Positions 15,876-24,442 of a stretch of DNA of 44,191 bases are shown here, piece after piece. A model generated the notes under the pieces. The model searched no databases. It was not told the origin of the DNA and saw nothing but the letters and a program-made list of their open reading frames with translations. This stretch comes from Clostridia bacterium. GTDB taxonomy: Bacteria; Bacillota; Clostridia; Christensenellales; Aristaeellaceae. The stretch is from contig JAFTPN010000005.1 in NCBI GenBank assembly GCA_017463245.1, positions 1-44,191 on the forward strand, written 5' to 3'. Each line of letters begins with the position of its first letter. Positions within the stretch are counted from its first letter, which is position 1. Made by a program: the position numbers and the translations under genes.

Positions 15876-17906
15876 TTACTCTTCGAGAGATACCGGCTGC
15901 GGTTCGGGCTCCTCAGGAATCCGAACCGTGGTGGAATACCCGTCGTCCAGATAATCATCCGGCACGACGGTTTCGACGATCTCATACGCACCCCAGGTCA
16001 GCAGCGGCGTCTGCGCCATGCCGTTTTCGTCCGTCGTGATCACAGCGACCACCTCACCATCGCCCTCGCCGTTATGGGAAGGCAGGCCGGAGATGCGCGT
16101 CACGGTGAACTCCGCGCCGGGCAGGCCGTTTCCAGTTTCGCTGTCCGTCTTGACAATGCGGATGACGCCCTGAATCGGCATGTTGGTCACGCAGCGGGTC
16201 ACCAGCTCATCCATGCCCACAGTGATTCGCTCGCTCCAGAGCGTATCCTCATAGCCGGTGGGGTTGGCGTGCTCACGCACGATGTAGTCGGCGGGGAACA
16301 GGTCGGGCGATTCCGCAATGCCCTGATCATTCGTTGTCATCTGCGCAACGCGATCCATGGCGTTCCCGTCCTCGTCTACTGAGAAAATGTCAAACTGTAC
16401 CCCGGCAATCGTGTGCTGATCCAGCGCATCCTGCTTCGTGATCCTGATTCGTCCCGGCGCGTCCTCGTTGACCACCGTCGCCAGCACTGTGGTGGGATTG
16501 AGGTAGGTGCCGTCAATCGTCACTGTCCACTCCTCTGCAGACGGGTGGTAGCCGTAGGGCGCGCTGATCTCGCGGATGGTGTACTCGCCGTATGCGATCT
16601 GCTGGAACAGCACGGAGCCATCCGCAGCGGAGGTGGCTTCCTGCACCTTATTATCTTCGCCGTCAAACAGACCGAACACCGCGCCCGCCAGTGCTTCGCC
16701 ATTCTGCTTGGTCTTTTTCAGCATCACCTTGTTCAGCTCGTCCCGGATCACGGTATCGCCCGTCACCTTGCCGTCGGCAGTCACCGTGAAGGTCTTGATC
16801 GCGGTATTCAGCGCATAGCCGCTGGGGGCGTAGGTTTCCTTGAAGGTGTAGGTTCCGGGCACAACGGGGATGTTGGGGATTTCGCCGTTCTCGTTGGTGT
16901 ATTCGCGGTAGATGGTGTTTCCTTCCGAATCATACACCTCAATGAGTGCGCCCGGCAGCTTCTTGGCACCGGTAATATCCGTCTTGGTGATCGTCACGGG
17001 CGTGTAGATCAGGCGATTCAGGATGGGATTTTCCAGATAGACGGTGATGACGTTCTCGTTGACGGCTTTATTCGCGGAAGTCAGCGTCACAGGGTACTTC
17101 TCCGTGCTGAGCAGCCAGCCGTCTGGCACGGACAGCTCCCTGATATAGTAATTGCCGTGGGGATATAGGCCGGAGAAGGTCAGATTGCCCTGGGCATCCG
17201 TCGTGCCGGTAGCTACCAGCGTATTGGCAGGCAGCTTCTGGCTGTCGCCATAGGTGATGATCTCGCCGGTGTACAGACCAAAGACGAAGCCCTCGCCGGG
17301 ATAGACCTCAACCGTCTGGTGGATCATGCCCTCCTGCGTCTGCGTCAGCAGCAGATCTTCCTTCTGCTTGCGCAGGGTCACGCGCACCGGCAGATAGGTG
17401 TTGCTGGCAGTCACCTTGACCTCGACAATCGCGGTCTGCTGATCCACGGCAGACAAGGTGAAGGGATGGGGCGTACTATCCAACACATAGCCGTCCGGCG
17501 CGGAGATTTCCGTGAAGGTATACTTGCCCAGCGGCAGCACCTTGGATTTGACTGAGCCGGTCTTGCTGGTGGTCAGCGTCTCGATCAGCTCGTCCTTCTG
17601 ATAGAACACGGAGCCCTCCTTGCCCACGATGTCCTCGGCAGCGCGCAGCTCAAAGACTGCGCCGGCCAGATAGCCGTTTTGGAACACCGGGCGCATGACG
17701 GTGTTGCCGTAGGTATCCTGCTCATCCTCGAAGCGAACGAGCTGCAGGCCGGTCTTTTCCAGCAGCACATCGCCGCGCACCGGCGTGTTGGTTACGTTCA
17801 CCGTGATCGTCGGCGTTTCGGCAGCCAGAGCGGACGCCGCCGTAACGGACAGCAGCAGAAGCATGGTCATGCCCAGACGGAGCAGTCTCTTCATGAATCT
17901 CATCAT
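15876..17906 (-). CDS. Secreted SpaA/Cna-B repeat protein without a sorting signal
   Basis: The 676-residue protein has a signal peptide (residues 1-28, LGMTMLLLLSVTAASALAAE). Around six SpaA/Cna-B domains follow, with KTDITG, KTKQNG, KQDALD and KTDSETG starts and repeated SAPxGY ends. It aligns domain by domain with the 791-aa neighbour, for example shared EDIVGKE and KTDITG...LPGALIEV blocks. Its last domain (RIVKTDSETGNGLPGAEFTV) instead matches the last domain of the 938-aa protein. It ends in EPEPQPVSLEE with no membrane segment or LPxTG-like motif, so how it stays on the cell is unclear. GAGGAGG lies upstream of the ATG. Confidence 0.88.
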   Translation of the reverse strand: MMRFMKRLLRLGMTMLLLLSVTAASALAAETPTITVNVTNTPVRGDVLLEKTGLQLVRFEDEQDTYGNTVMRPVFQNGYLAGAVFELRAAEDIVGKEGSVFYQKDELIETLTTSKTGSVKSKVLPLGKYTFTEISAPDGYVLDSTPHPFTLSAVDQQTAIVEVKVTASNTYLPVRVTLRKQKEDLLLTQTQEGMIHQTVEVYPGEGFVFGLYTGEIITYGDSQKLPANTLVATGTTDAQGNLTFSGLYPHGNYYIRELSVPDGWLLSTEKYPVTLTSANKAVNENVITVYLENPILNRLIYTPVTITKTDITGAKKLPGALIEVYDSEGNTIYREYTNENGEIPNIPVVPGTYTFKETYAPSGYALNTAIKTFTVTADGKVTGDTVIRDELNKVMLKKTKQNGEALAGAVFGLFDGEDNKVQEATSAADGSVLFQQIAYGEYTIREISAPYGYHPSAEEWTVTIDGTYLNPTTVLATVVNEDAPGRIRITKQDALDQHTIAGVQFDIFSVDEDGNAMDRVAQMTTNDQGIAESPDLFPADYIVREHANPTGYEDTLWSERITVGMDELVTRCVTNMPIQGVIRIVKTDSETGNGLPGAEFTVTRISGLPSHNGEGDGEVVAVITTDENGMAQTPLLTWGAYEIVETVVPDDYLDDGYSTTVRIPEEPEPQPVSLEE

Positions 17907-17924
17907 TATTGTGTTTCCTCCTCA

Positions 17925-20741
17925 TCATTGGATGGTTACGGTGGTTGTGTACCCGGCATCCAGATAGCCATTCGGCACGCCGGTTTCGGTGACGCTGTAC
18001 TGCCCCCAGGGGAGAAGCCCTGTCTCAGCGATGCCCTGGGCATTGGTCGTGATGGTCGCTACAACCCTGCCGATGTCGGCGGCATTGTCGGAAGCCGGGC
18101 CGGAAAGGCGCGTAACAGAAAAGACAGCTCCAGCCAGCGGTTTGCCGGTCAGGCTGTCCGTCTTCACCACCCGGATGCGGCCCGTGATGCGGTCATTGGT
18201 AAAGGAGACATTGGTAGTCGTACCCGCAGCGACGGTCACGCCGGACGAGGACGGCGCAGACAGCGCATAGCCCTCAGGCGCGCTTTTCTCCCGAACGGTA
18301 TAGGTGCCGGGCGTCAGGTCGGCAAAGAGCACCACGCCGTCCGAGCCGGTCGTCTTTGTCGCCAGAACAGAACCAGCGCTGCTGAGCAGCTCAAAGACTG
18401 CACCCTTCAGGAGAATGCCATCCGAAGATTTCTTGGTGACCTTGATTTCGCCCGTGCTCAGTTCAAAGGAGACGCTGGCGGTTTGCAGGGCATACGGGGA
18501 GCCGTACAGCGGAACCATGATCTTCTGGATGGCCACGCTGGGGATGCCGACGAGGAAATTGGCTTCCTCATCGTCCGAGGAGATGGATTCCATGGAGACG
18601 GCAAACCGGCTGCTCGATGAAGTTACCCGGATGGTATCGCCGCTTTTGATGTAGTAGTAGCTGCCGTCCGAGCCACCGCTGTTGCCGGTCAGCGTGCCCA
18701 CCGACCTCGGAATGCGGATCAGGTCGGCATCCGTGGTCAGGGTGACAGTGCCGATGTAGCTGGAGCCGGACACGCTCAGGCTCTGATTGGAGGCTGTGAT
18801 CTTGCCCGTGATGGATGCGCGGGCAATGCCGTTTTCCGCGAGCCATCTGGCGTAAGTCAGGTACACAGCCGGTGCGCCGCCTGAAAAGGCGTAGAAGTTG
18901 TCCATATCCCAGTAGCTGCGGACATACTGCGAGCCTTCGAGCTGCTTGATCACCTCGCGCATGGCAAACTGCCCTGCAACGCGCGACCAGACCTCATTGT
19001 TGGAATCGCTGCGATTGAGCGCCATGAAGGGGTAGGTGTGGCGCAGTACCCAGGCCAGCGCGTGCATGGTCTTCGCGGAAAAGCGCACGCCCGAAACACC
19101 GCCGCCGCCGGAGTTGTTGACAAAATAATCCATATCCACCAACACATAGGGGCCTTTTGCGGTCTGGCTTGAACCCGATCCTTCGCCGGGGCCGGAAAGC
19201 GTATGCTCCAGACAGTACACCGTGAAGCCCTCCAGATAGTGCGGCGTGGCATAGATCGTGCCGTGAGAGGCGGACTTGGCGATCTGGGGGTAAGCGCTGT
19301 CCCTGCCCGAGCTGCCATACAGGGAGGACTGCCAGGCATAGAAGCCGCCGATGCTGCCGTTGATGTTTTTCAAGGAGAAGCCGTTCATGGGTGTGGAATA
19401 CAGGCTGATGTCCATTGCCTGCAGTGCCTCAAGAAATTCCTGAGAATAGGCAAAATCCGTCACCGTACAAGCATCGCAGCCAGCAGGGCCAGTTTCAGCA
19501 GCCATGACCCAGCAGGTGGCGTAGTCCGTCCACTTCATGGTGCCGTCCGCAAAATCGTCACCATACAGGAAGCGCACCTCGTACCAGCCGTTGCCCAGCT
19601 CATCAGTGGTGACGGACAGCACCTGCACGGTCGCACCGCTCACAAACTGCCCGAGGTACCCGTCACAGTAATCATCCTCGATGGCGTATTCGTTGACGTA
19701 CTCCAGGACGCGCGTATCGGTCGTAACGCTGACATAATCGCCGGGCGCGGCAAGCACTAGCGCATCGGGGGCTTCTTCGGGAGACAGGATTTCTTCCATG
19801 TCCGTAACAGGAAGCTGTTCGGCTGCATCACCAAGTTCACCCGGTTCGGGCTGAAGCCCGACAGCGTCATCCAGCGTTTTCGCATCAGGCTGCTGTTCGT
19901 CGGACACAGGGCCCTCCTGCGTTTCCGCAGGAGCAGTATCTGCGTCCTGTGTCGGCTGTACGCCGCTGACGATGAACAGGGGCATCAGGCCGATGTCCGT
20001 CATGCCCTCGCCTGCGGGGAAGAAACTGATCTGCGGAATATCCTCATCCAGCAGATAGCTGCTGTCCAGATCATCCGCACGGGCATAGCCACAGATGACT
20101 TCGCCTGTTTCGCTCAGAAACCACACCTTCACCGATGCGGGAGCGGCAAACTCGGTTGCCAGGACGAGAAAGACATCCTCCGTCGTGGTGTAAACCAGCG
20201 ATTCTTCTGTCATTGCGGCGTCGCTGTACACGCTGGCCTTGTGGACGGTGGCAACGTAGACATGACCGTGTTCGTCAAGCGCCGCCTGAATCGGGAGCCT
20301 GTCGTCGGGTACGGTCTCCTCGTCGGGAATCTGTTCCTCTTCATCGGCCTCAACCGGCCCCTCCTCAGCGACCGGCTCATCAGGAGGCACTTCTTGTTCT
20401 TCATCACTCTGCGGTTCATCGGCAGGCAATTCATCAGTATTGTTTTCTACGGATTCTTCCTGCTCGGAAGCAGAGTCATCCAAAGCGGGTTTGCTGTCAC
20501 CATCGGATTCATCGGGTGCTTCCGATTCCTCCAGGGCAGGTGCATCATCTTCTTTCTCGATCTCCTGTTCATCGGAAGGGAGCGTTGGCTCCGGCATCGC
20601 CTCGCCATCCGTGGCGATGATCGGGGGAAGATCGGTGGGCGTTGTGGCTTCCGCCCATGCACCCACAGGCATACAGCCGAGTGCCATGTTCATCGCCAGC
20701 ACAAGCGCTGCAAGCCGTTTGATTTTTCGTCTCAACTGCAT
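17925..20741 (-). CDS. Secreted thioester-domain adhesin with SpaA domains
   Basis: The 938-residue protein has a signal peptide (residues 1-32) and a long acidic Glu/Asp/Pro-rich region to about residue 160. Two SH3-like segments follow (one around VYVATVHKASVYSDAAMTE, one around VSVTTDTRVLEYVNEY). A thioester domain of the Cys-Gln type has its Cys in VYCLEHTL near 509 and its Gln in AGQFAMREVI near 591. Two C-terminal SpaA/Cna-B domains end in GYTTTVTIQ. Thioester domains of Gram-positive adhesins bond covalently to host or surface amines. No sorting signal or membrane anchor is present. It is the first adhesin gene after the sortase; RBS is AAGGAG. Confidence 0.88.
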   Translation of the reverse strand: MQLRRKIKRLAALVLAMNMALGCMPVGAWAEATTPTDLPPIIATDGEAMPEPTLPSDEQEIEKEDDAPALEESEAPDESDGDSKPALDDSASEQEESVENNTDELPADEPQSDEEQEVPPDEPVAEEGPVEADEEEQIPDEETVPDDRLPIQAALDEHGHVYVATVHKASVYSDAAMTEESLVYTTTEDVFLVLATEFAAPASVKVWFLSETGEVICGYARADDLDSSYLLDEDIPQISFFPAGEGMTDIGLMPLFIVSGVQPTQDADTAPAETQEGPVSDEQQPDAKTLDDAVGLQPEPGELGDAAEQLPVTDMEEILSPEEAPDALVLAAPGDYVSVTTDTRVLEYVNEYAIEDDYCDGYLGQFVSGATVQVLSVTTDELGNGWYEVRFLYGDDFADGTMKWTDYATCWVMAAETGPAGCDACTVTDFAYSQEFLEALQAMDISLYSTPMNGFSLKNINGSIGGFYAWQSSLYGSSGRDSAYPQIAKSASHGTIYATPHYLEGFTVYCLEHTLSGPGEGSGSSQTAKGPYVLVDMDYFVNNSGGGGVSGVRFSAKTMHALAWVLRHTYPFMALNRSDSNNEVWSRVAGQFAMREVIKQLEGSQYVRSYWDMDNFYAFSGGAPAVYLTYARWLAENGIARASITGKITASNQSLSVSGSSYIGTVTLTTDADLIRIPRSVGTLTGNSGGSDGSYYYIKSGDTIRVTSSSSRFAVSMESISSDDEEANFLVGIPSVAIQKIMVPLYGSPYALQTASVSFELSTGEIKVTKKSSDGILLKGAVFELLSSAGSVLATKTTGSDGVVLFADLTPGTYTVREKSAPEGYALSAPSSSGVTVAAGTTTNVSFTNDRITGRIRVVKTDSLTGKPLAGAVFSVTRLSGPASDNAADIGRVVATITTNAQGIAETGLLPWGQYSVTETGVPNGYLDAGYTTTVTIQ

Positions 20742-20761
20742 GTATTTCTCCTTTTCAATTT

Positions 20762-21691
20762 CTACTCTTGGACTGCCATGACAATCAGCCGTCCGCTGGC
20801 TCCGCCATAGCTGCGGTCGCAGGTAATCAGCGTCAGAATGTGGTCATCTTCTTTCACCTCAACATCCGTACTGTACAGTGCCTTCCGTTTGGCACGGTTC
20901 ACGAACTGAAGAAACGCCTTGCCGCTGCCAAATGACGCAGCAGCCGGGTCCCAATCGCTGACCTTCATGTTCAGCACGGCAAAGATGCGGTAGCTGCGCC
21001 TGCCGTGGATACTGTCCAGCGTAATGACGCTATGCTCCGCGTAATACGCTTCCTGTTTATAATCAATGAGCGTACTGAACATCGCGTCACTATGGCTCAG
21101 ATGGTGGCCATAGATGGCGATGTTCTGGCTGGGCTGCTGATAGTCCGAGCTTTTCAGCGAAAACAGGCATCCCAGCTTGCTTTTCTTCCCGCTAAACAGG
21201 TGGCTCAGGTAATACGCGGAATTATCCGAACGAACGACGGGGTAGCTGATCACGGTGCCGGGAATCGAAAGCCAGGCAACGAAGTCCTTGTTTTGGGCCA
21301 GACATGCCTCCAAATCAATGCCGGAGTCAAAGACAGCCTGAGCATCCGGGGAGGGAGAAGCGGTCTGCTGGGGATTCGGTGCATTGGGTGATGGGGAGGA
21401 TGATGTCCAAGCATCGGTTGCCATGCCCGCCAGAGGATACGACTCGGTTCCCGGCAACGGCGCGGTTTCTGCGTCGTTCTCGATGCTGCCGGTTGGAGCG
21501 GGAAGCGGAATGATCGGGATAGGGCTGGGGGATGGAGCATTGAAGCTCATCTCTGCAATCTCCGCATACACATTCTCATCCGCTCGGTACGCAGCCAGTT
21601 CCGAGGCAAGCGGAAGCACAAACGCGGCTGCACCGCATAGGAACATGGCGAGCAGCAATATGGAAGAAAGGGCTATTTGATGTTTCTGCAA
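20762..21691 (-). CDS. srtB: Class B sortase
   Basis: The 309-residue protein has an N-terminal membrane anchor (ALSSILLLAMFLCGAAAFVL), a Pro/Ser/Ala-rich linker to about residue 120, and a class B sortase domain. Catalytic His lies in IYGHHL near 194, Cys in TLITCDRSYGG (291) and Arg in GRLIVM (301). It should transpeptidate the sorting signal of the 791-aa SpaA protein onto peptidoglycan or onto another subunit. The start is a TTG at 21691, with TTGGAG 7 bases upstream. It lies 20 bases upstream of the adhesin genes, so they form one unit. Confidence 0.94.
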   Translation of the reverse strand: MQKHQIALSSILLLAMFLCGAAAFVLPLASELAAYRADENVYAEIAEMSFNAPSPSPIPIIPLPAPTGSIENDAETAPLPGTESYPLAGMATDAWTSSSPSPNAPNPQQTASPSPDAQAVFDSGIDLEACLAQNKDFVAWLSIPGTVISYPVVRSDNSAYYLSHLFSGKKSKLGCLFSLKSSDYQQPSQNIAIYGHHLSHSDAMFSTLIDYKQEAYYAEHSVITLDSIHGRRSYRIFAVLNMKVSDWDPAAASFGSGKAFLQFVNRAKRKALYSTDVEVKEDDHILTLITCDRSYGGASGRLIVMAVQE

Positions 21692-21705
21692 TCAATCACT
21701 CCAAT

Positions 21706-21738
21706 CAAAAAGCACACCCGCATTTCATCAGGTGTGCT
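21706..21738 (-). terminator. Terminator between parB and the sortase gene
   Basis: AGCACACC (21711-21718) pairs with GGTGTGCT (21731-21738), followed on the minus strand by a TTTT run. Its base overlaps the parB stop codon. It separates the partition operon from the surface-protein genes. Confidence 0.75.
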
Positions 21739-22673
21739 CATCGTTCTTGTGCTCTCTGGCGGCTTCTCAGCCAGTTATCCAGCAGCTTAATAATGACCTT
21801 TTCCATCTGCTTCGCCGTATAGGATTTGGGAAAATACTTTTTCAGCGTGTCATGGCTGAGCGTGACCGAATTATAAAGAGGTTTCTTTTCCTCCGACATG
21901 ATCTCCATCACGCCCTGCTCAGACAGCGTTCCTTCTTTGCTTTCCTTTTTAATTCGTTGTGCCTGCGAAAGCGAGGGAGTCTGCTGTGTGACTTCAAGCG
22001 CGTTTTGCAACCACTGCTGCTCTTCAGGCTTCAAATAGGAAAGCTCAACGGCAGGTGTAAAAGCTAACTCGCCGCTATCCACCTTATCACGCAATGGCTG
22101 TTCGAGGTTGTTGAGGCGAATAAAGCGCTGAATTTGCGATTTGCTTTCACCTGCTTCTTCAGCAACGATATCCCGCGCTTTTTGCCCATCCGACTTGTGC
22201 CCAACTTGGGCACAAGTTAAGTCTCTCCGTTCTCCCTGATGCTTGATGGCCTCCAGCTTCATCTGATATGCCTTTGCCCGTTCACTCGGCAGGATATTCT
22301 CGCGCTGGAGATTACTGTCCACCATAATGATTACCGATTCATCATCATCGAGATCGCGGACGATGACCGGCATAGTGTCCAGACCTGCCAGTTCACAGGC
22401 ACGTTTTCGCCGGTGTCCGGCGACAATCTCATACCCGCCATCCTCCAGTGGCCGTGCAATGGCTGGCACCAGCACCCCATACTCCTTGACGCTTTCCACG
22501 GTTTCCATCATGCGGTCATCATCTATAACGCGAAACGGATGGTCTTTGAATGGGTGCAGCTCAGAAAGCGAAATGTGCTGAATCTGCTCCCGCGCATCCG
22601 CCTGCCGTGTCTCCTCCGTGGAAAAGAGATCATCGTATGAGGTCAGACTGATGTTTCTGCCGCTGCTTTTCAA
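21738..22673 (-). CDS. parB: ParB/Noc-type partition protein
   Basis: The 311-residue protein starts at a TTG at 22673, 9 bases after AAAGGAGG, inside the end of parA (44-base overlap). The ParB/Srx domain has LHPFKDHPFRVIDDDRM, EYGVLVPAIARP, the GHRRKRA CTPase motif and SNLQREN. The central helix-turn-helix lies near ESKSQIQRFIRLNNL. The C-terminal part is a smaller charged helical region. With ParA it would partition or stabilise the circular form of the ICE. A 25-bp perfect palindrome lies within the coding sequence (22193-22217). Confidence 0.94.
   Translation of the reverse strand: MKSSGRNISLTSYDDLFSTEETRQADAREQIQHISLSELHPFKDHPFRVIDDDRMMETVESVKEYGVLVPAIARPLEDGGYEIVAGHRRKRACELAGLDTMPVIVRDLDDDESVIIMVDSNLQRENILPSERAKAYQMKLEAIKHQGERRDLTCAQVGHKSDGQKARDIVAEEAGESKSQIQRFIRLNNLEQPLRDKVDSGELAFTPAVELSYLKPEEQQWLQNALEVTQQTPSLSQAQRIKKESKEGTLSEQGVMEIMSEEKKPLYNSVTLSHDTLKKYFPKSYTAKQMEKVIIKLLDNWLRSRQRAQER
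22193..22217. repeat. Perfect 25-bp palindrome inside parB
   Basis: Two 12-base arms, ACTTGTGCCCAA and TTGGGCACAAGT, flank a single central base at 22205. The bases encode CAQVGHK just before the ParB helix-turn-helix region. Perfect symmetry over 24 of 25 bases in coding DNA is unexpected; it could be a ParB binding (parS-like) site or an RNA hairpin. Function is inference. Confidence 0.7.
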
Positions 22674-23451
22674 GCTGCAACACCTCCTTTGTCAGTGCAT
22701 GATATGCTTGAGCCACCTTACCCGCGGGATCATGTGCGAAGATGCTTTTTCCTTCGGCGCTGATTTCCGCTGCGCGCACTGAACGGGGGATCTCCGTATC
22801 GAACACCTTGATTCTGGAACCATAGGTGCTGCGAAGCAGAGAAGCAATCTCGCGACTGTTGTTTGTACGGCTATCCACCATGGTCAGCAGAACACCATCA
22901 ATGCGCAGCTTGTGGTTGATGTTTCGCTTTACGCGGGCAACGGTAGCCAAAAGCTGCTCAACGCCTTTCGCCGAAAGATACTGAGCCTGCACGGGAATGA
23001 TGATACGGTCGGCGGCAGCCAGGGCGTTGATCGTCATCATTCCAAGAGACGGGCTACAATCCAGCAGAATGTGATCATATTCCTTGCTGTAATTGGCAAG
23101 CATCTGCTTGAGTGTAGTCTCCCGGCTCATGGCGTTGACGAGGGACACTTCCATGCCGGCCAGAGTAATGTTCGCAGGAAGAATATCCACGCCTTCCTCA
23201 TGGTGAAGAATACCTTCCCCGGGAGAAAGTGGCACATCATTGAGTACCTTGCCCATGAGATCGGTCAGCGTTACTGGCAGGGCATCCGGCTGAGGATGTC
23301 CCAGACTGATGGTTGCACTGCCTTGGGGATCACAATCAGCAATGAGCACCTTCTTTCCTTCACGGACAAGGTCAATGCCGAGATTCACGCAAGTGGTGGT
23401 CTTACCTGTGCCTCCCTTTTGATTGACTAACCCGATAATCGATGCATTCAT
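22630..23451 (-). CDS. parA: ParA/Soj-type partition ATPase
   Basis: The 273-residue protein starts at the ATG at 23451, with GGAGG 6 bases upstream; an in-frame extension upstream has no ribosome site. The deviant Walker A KGGTGKTTTCVN is at residues 10-21, the switch region is DCDPQGSATISL, and the Walker B-like strand is HILLDCSPSLGMMTINAL. It has no N-terminal HTH, so it is of the short Soj/type Ib class, in which ParB or an array-binding protein usually regulates the operon. A -10 box and five 10-bp repeats lie upstream. Confidence 0.95.
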   Translation of the reverse strand: MNASIIGLVNQKGGTGKTTTCVNLGIDLVREGKKVLIADCDPQGSATISLGHPQPDALPVTLTDLMGKVLNDVPLSPGEGILHHEEGVDILPANITLAGMEVSLVNAMSRETTLKQMLANYSKEYDHILLDCSPSLGMMTINALAAADRIIIPVQAQYLSAKGVEQLLATVARVKRNINHKLRIDGVLLTMVDSRTNNSREIASLLRSTYGSRIKVFDTEIPRSVRAAEISAEGKSIFAHDPAGKVAQAYHALTKEVLQLEKQRQKHQSDLIR

Positions 23452-23533
23452 CTTATCCCTCCGATCATTTGAGTAAGAAAAAACACCGCCAGACTGCTCT
23501 GACGATGTCCTCAACTCCATCTTTCACGCTATC

Positions 23534-23539
23534 ATTATA
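23534..23539 (-). promoter_or_regulatory. Probable -10 element of the parAB promoter
   Basis: TATAAT reads on the minus strand at 23539-23534, about 83 bases before the parA ATG. No good -35 is seen at 16-18 bases; that position falls inside the 10-bp repeat array, so regulation by a protein bound to the repeats is likely. Confidence 0.6.
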
Positions 23540-23550
23540 GCACAGCTTTT

Positions 23551-23599
23551 TGTCCAGTTCTGTCCAGAATTGTCCAAAACTGTCCAGAGTTGTCCGAAC
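23551..23599. repeat. Five tandem 10-bp repeats upstream of parA
   Basis: TGTCCAGTTC, TGTCCAGAAT, TGTCCAAAAC, TGTCCAGAGT and TGTCCGAAC follow each other with an exact 10-base period, so each TGTCC lies on the same face of the helix. They abut the parA -10 region and fill the gap to the next gene at 23603. Arrays like this serve as centromeres or operators in partition loci, or as replication iterons. Which of these applies is not known. Confidence 0.85.
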
Positions 23600-23602
23600 T
23601 TT

Positions 23603-24025
23603 TCAAGCGGACTGCGTTTGAAGTATGCCTTTTAGCTCTGACAATGCTATTTCATGCCGACTATAGATACTGGATCGACTGAGATGAAGCTCCTTCGCAA
23701 TGGCTGGCATCCGCTTATGCTCCACATACCGCAGCTTCAAAATATCGGCGTTCATGGGATCATCAATCCTTTGAAGAAGAGAACAAACCTGACTGCGCAA
23801 GTCACTGTACTGCTGTTCCGCTTCGGCATACTCCTGCTCAGCTTCCATCAGGCGGATAACAGCGTTCTCGTTGGCGGTAACGTCGCGCGATCTTGAAACA
23901 CATTCACCGCCCAGCACTGCCGAGGCTTTTGCCGCTGCTGCCCGGCAGAAGGATACCCGCTCTTCCGCTGCAGTCAGGCGGCGTTCTGCAAACCGCAGCT
24001 TTTCAAAAAGCGTATCAACCGGCAT
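23603..24025 (-). CDS. Sigma-70 region 4-like HTH protein
   Basis: The 140-residue protein starts MPVDTLFEKLRFAERRLTA at 24025, with GGAGG 7 bases upstream. The first 100 residues form a long helical, coiled-coil-prone region. The C-terminal 50 residues (DILKLRYVEHKRMPAIAKEL then HLSRSSIYSRHEIALSELK) are a sigma-70 region 4-type helix-turn-helix. Similar small proteins occur in phages and ICEs as late-gene or transfer regulators. It overlaps the upstream 107-aa gene by one base (TAATG) and could bind at the adjacent 10-bp repeats. Confidence 0.8.
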   Translation of the reverse strand: MPVDTLFEKLRFAERRLTAAEERVSFCRAAAAKASAVLGGECVSRSRDVTANENAVIRLMEAEQEYAEAEQQYSDLRSQVCSLLQRIDDPMNADILKLRYVEHKRMPAIAKELHLSRSSIYSRHEIALSELKGILQTQSA

Positions 24026-24348
24026 TACATCACCTCCTTTTGCAGTCTGTCCAGCAGATCGTATCCATCCAAATCCGACAGAACCGAAAACCATCTGGAA
24101 AAGAAGAAATTGCCGGCAGCATCCTGTTTCTCTTTATATTGCTGCAAGCGCTGCGCCTGACAAGCCAATTCAGATGGAGTCATTTCCTTATTCCTTTTGA
24201 GGCGTCCACGGATTCGTTTCATCATCCGGGCGCGGTTTCGATAATCCTTGACTGCCTGAATGATAATGGCGTCGGCCAGCGCCTGCCATGATTCTGCTTC
24301 TACCTTGACGTTACCGTCCACGGCACTCTTTGTTTTTTCTATAATCAA
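24025..24348 (-). CDS. Hypothetical 107-aa protein, coupled to the sigma-like gene
   Basis: The 107-residue, mostly helical, basic protein starts at a TTG at 24348, 8 bases after AGGAG. The central KDYRNRARMMKRIRGRLKRNKEM is strongly positive and could contact nucleic acid; the C-terminus is FFFSRWFSVLSDLDGYDLLDR. I recognise no family with certainty. The stop overlaps the start of the next gene (TAATG), so the two are translated together. Confidence 0.7.
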   Translation of the reverse strand: MIIEKTKSAVDGNVKVEAESWQALADAIIIQAVKDYRNRARMMKRIRGRLKRNKEMTPSELACQAQRLQQYKEKQDAAGNFFFSRWFSVLSDLDGYDLLDRLQKEVM

Positions 24349-24386
24349 TCAAAACTCTCCTATATAATTCACATCTTCCATGAAAC

Positions 24387-24421
24387 AGAAAAAGCCAACT
24401 ATTCTTACGAATAGTCAGCTT
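24387..24421 (-). terminator. Terminator ending the two-gene cargo cassette
   Basis: AAGCCAACTATTC (24392-24404) pairs, with one mismatch, with GAATAGTCAGCTT (24409-24421) around a TTAC loop. On the minus strand it is followed by TTTTTCTG. It separates the cargo genes from the 107-aa gene. Confidence 0.8.
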
Positions 24422-24442
24422 TCTTATCACAAAGCCTTATCT

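Noticed and set aside
13443-16382. 979-codon plus-strand open frame
   Set aside because: It is the mirror frame of the SpaA-repeat genes, whose repeats, signal peptides and ribosome sites are clear on the minus strand.
23551-23599. CRISPR-like array
   Set aside because: The repeats are 10 bp and contiguous with no spacers, so this is an iteron/operator array.
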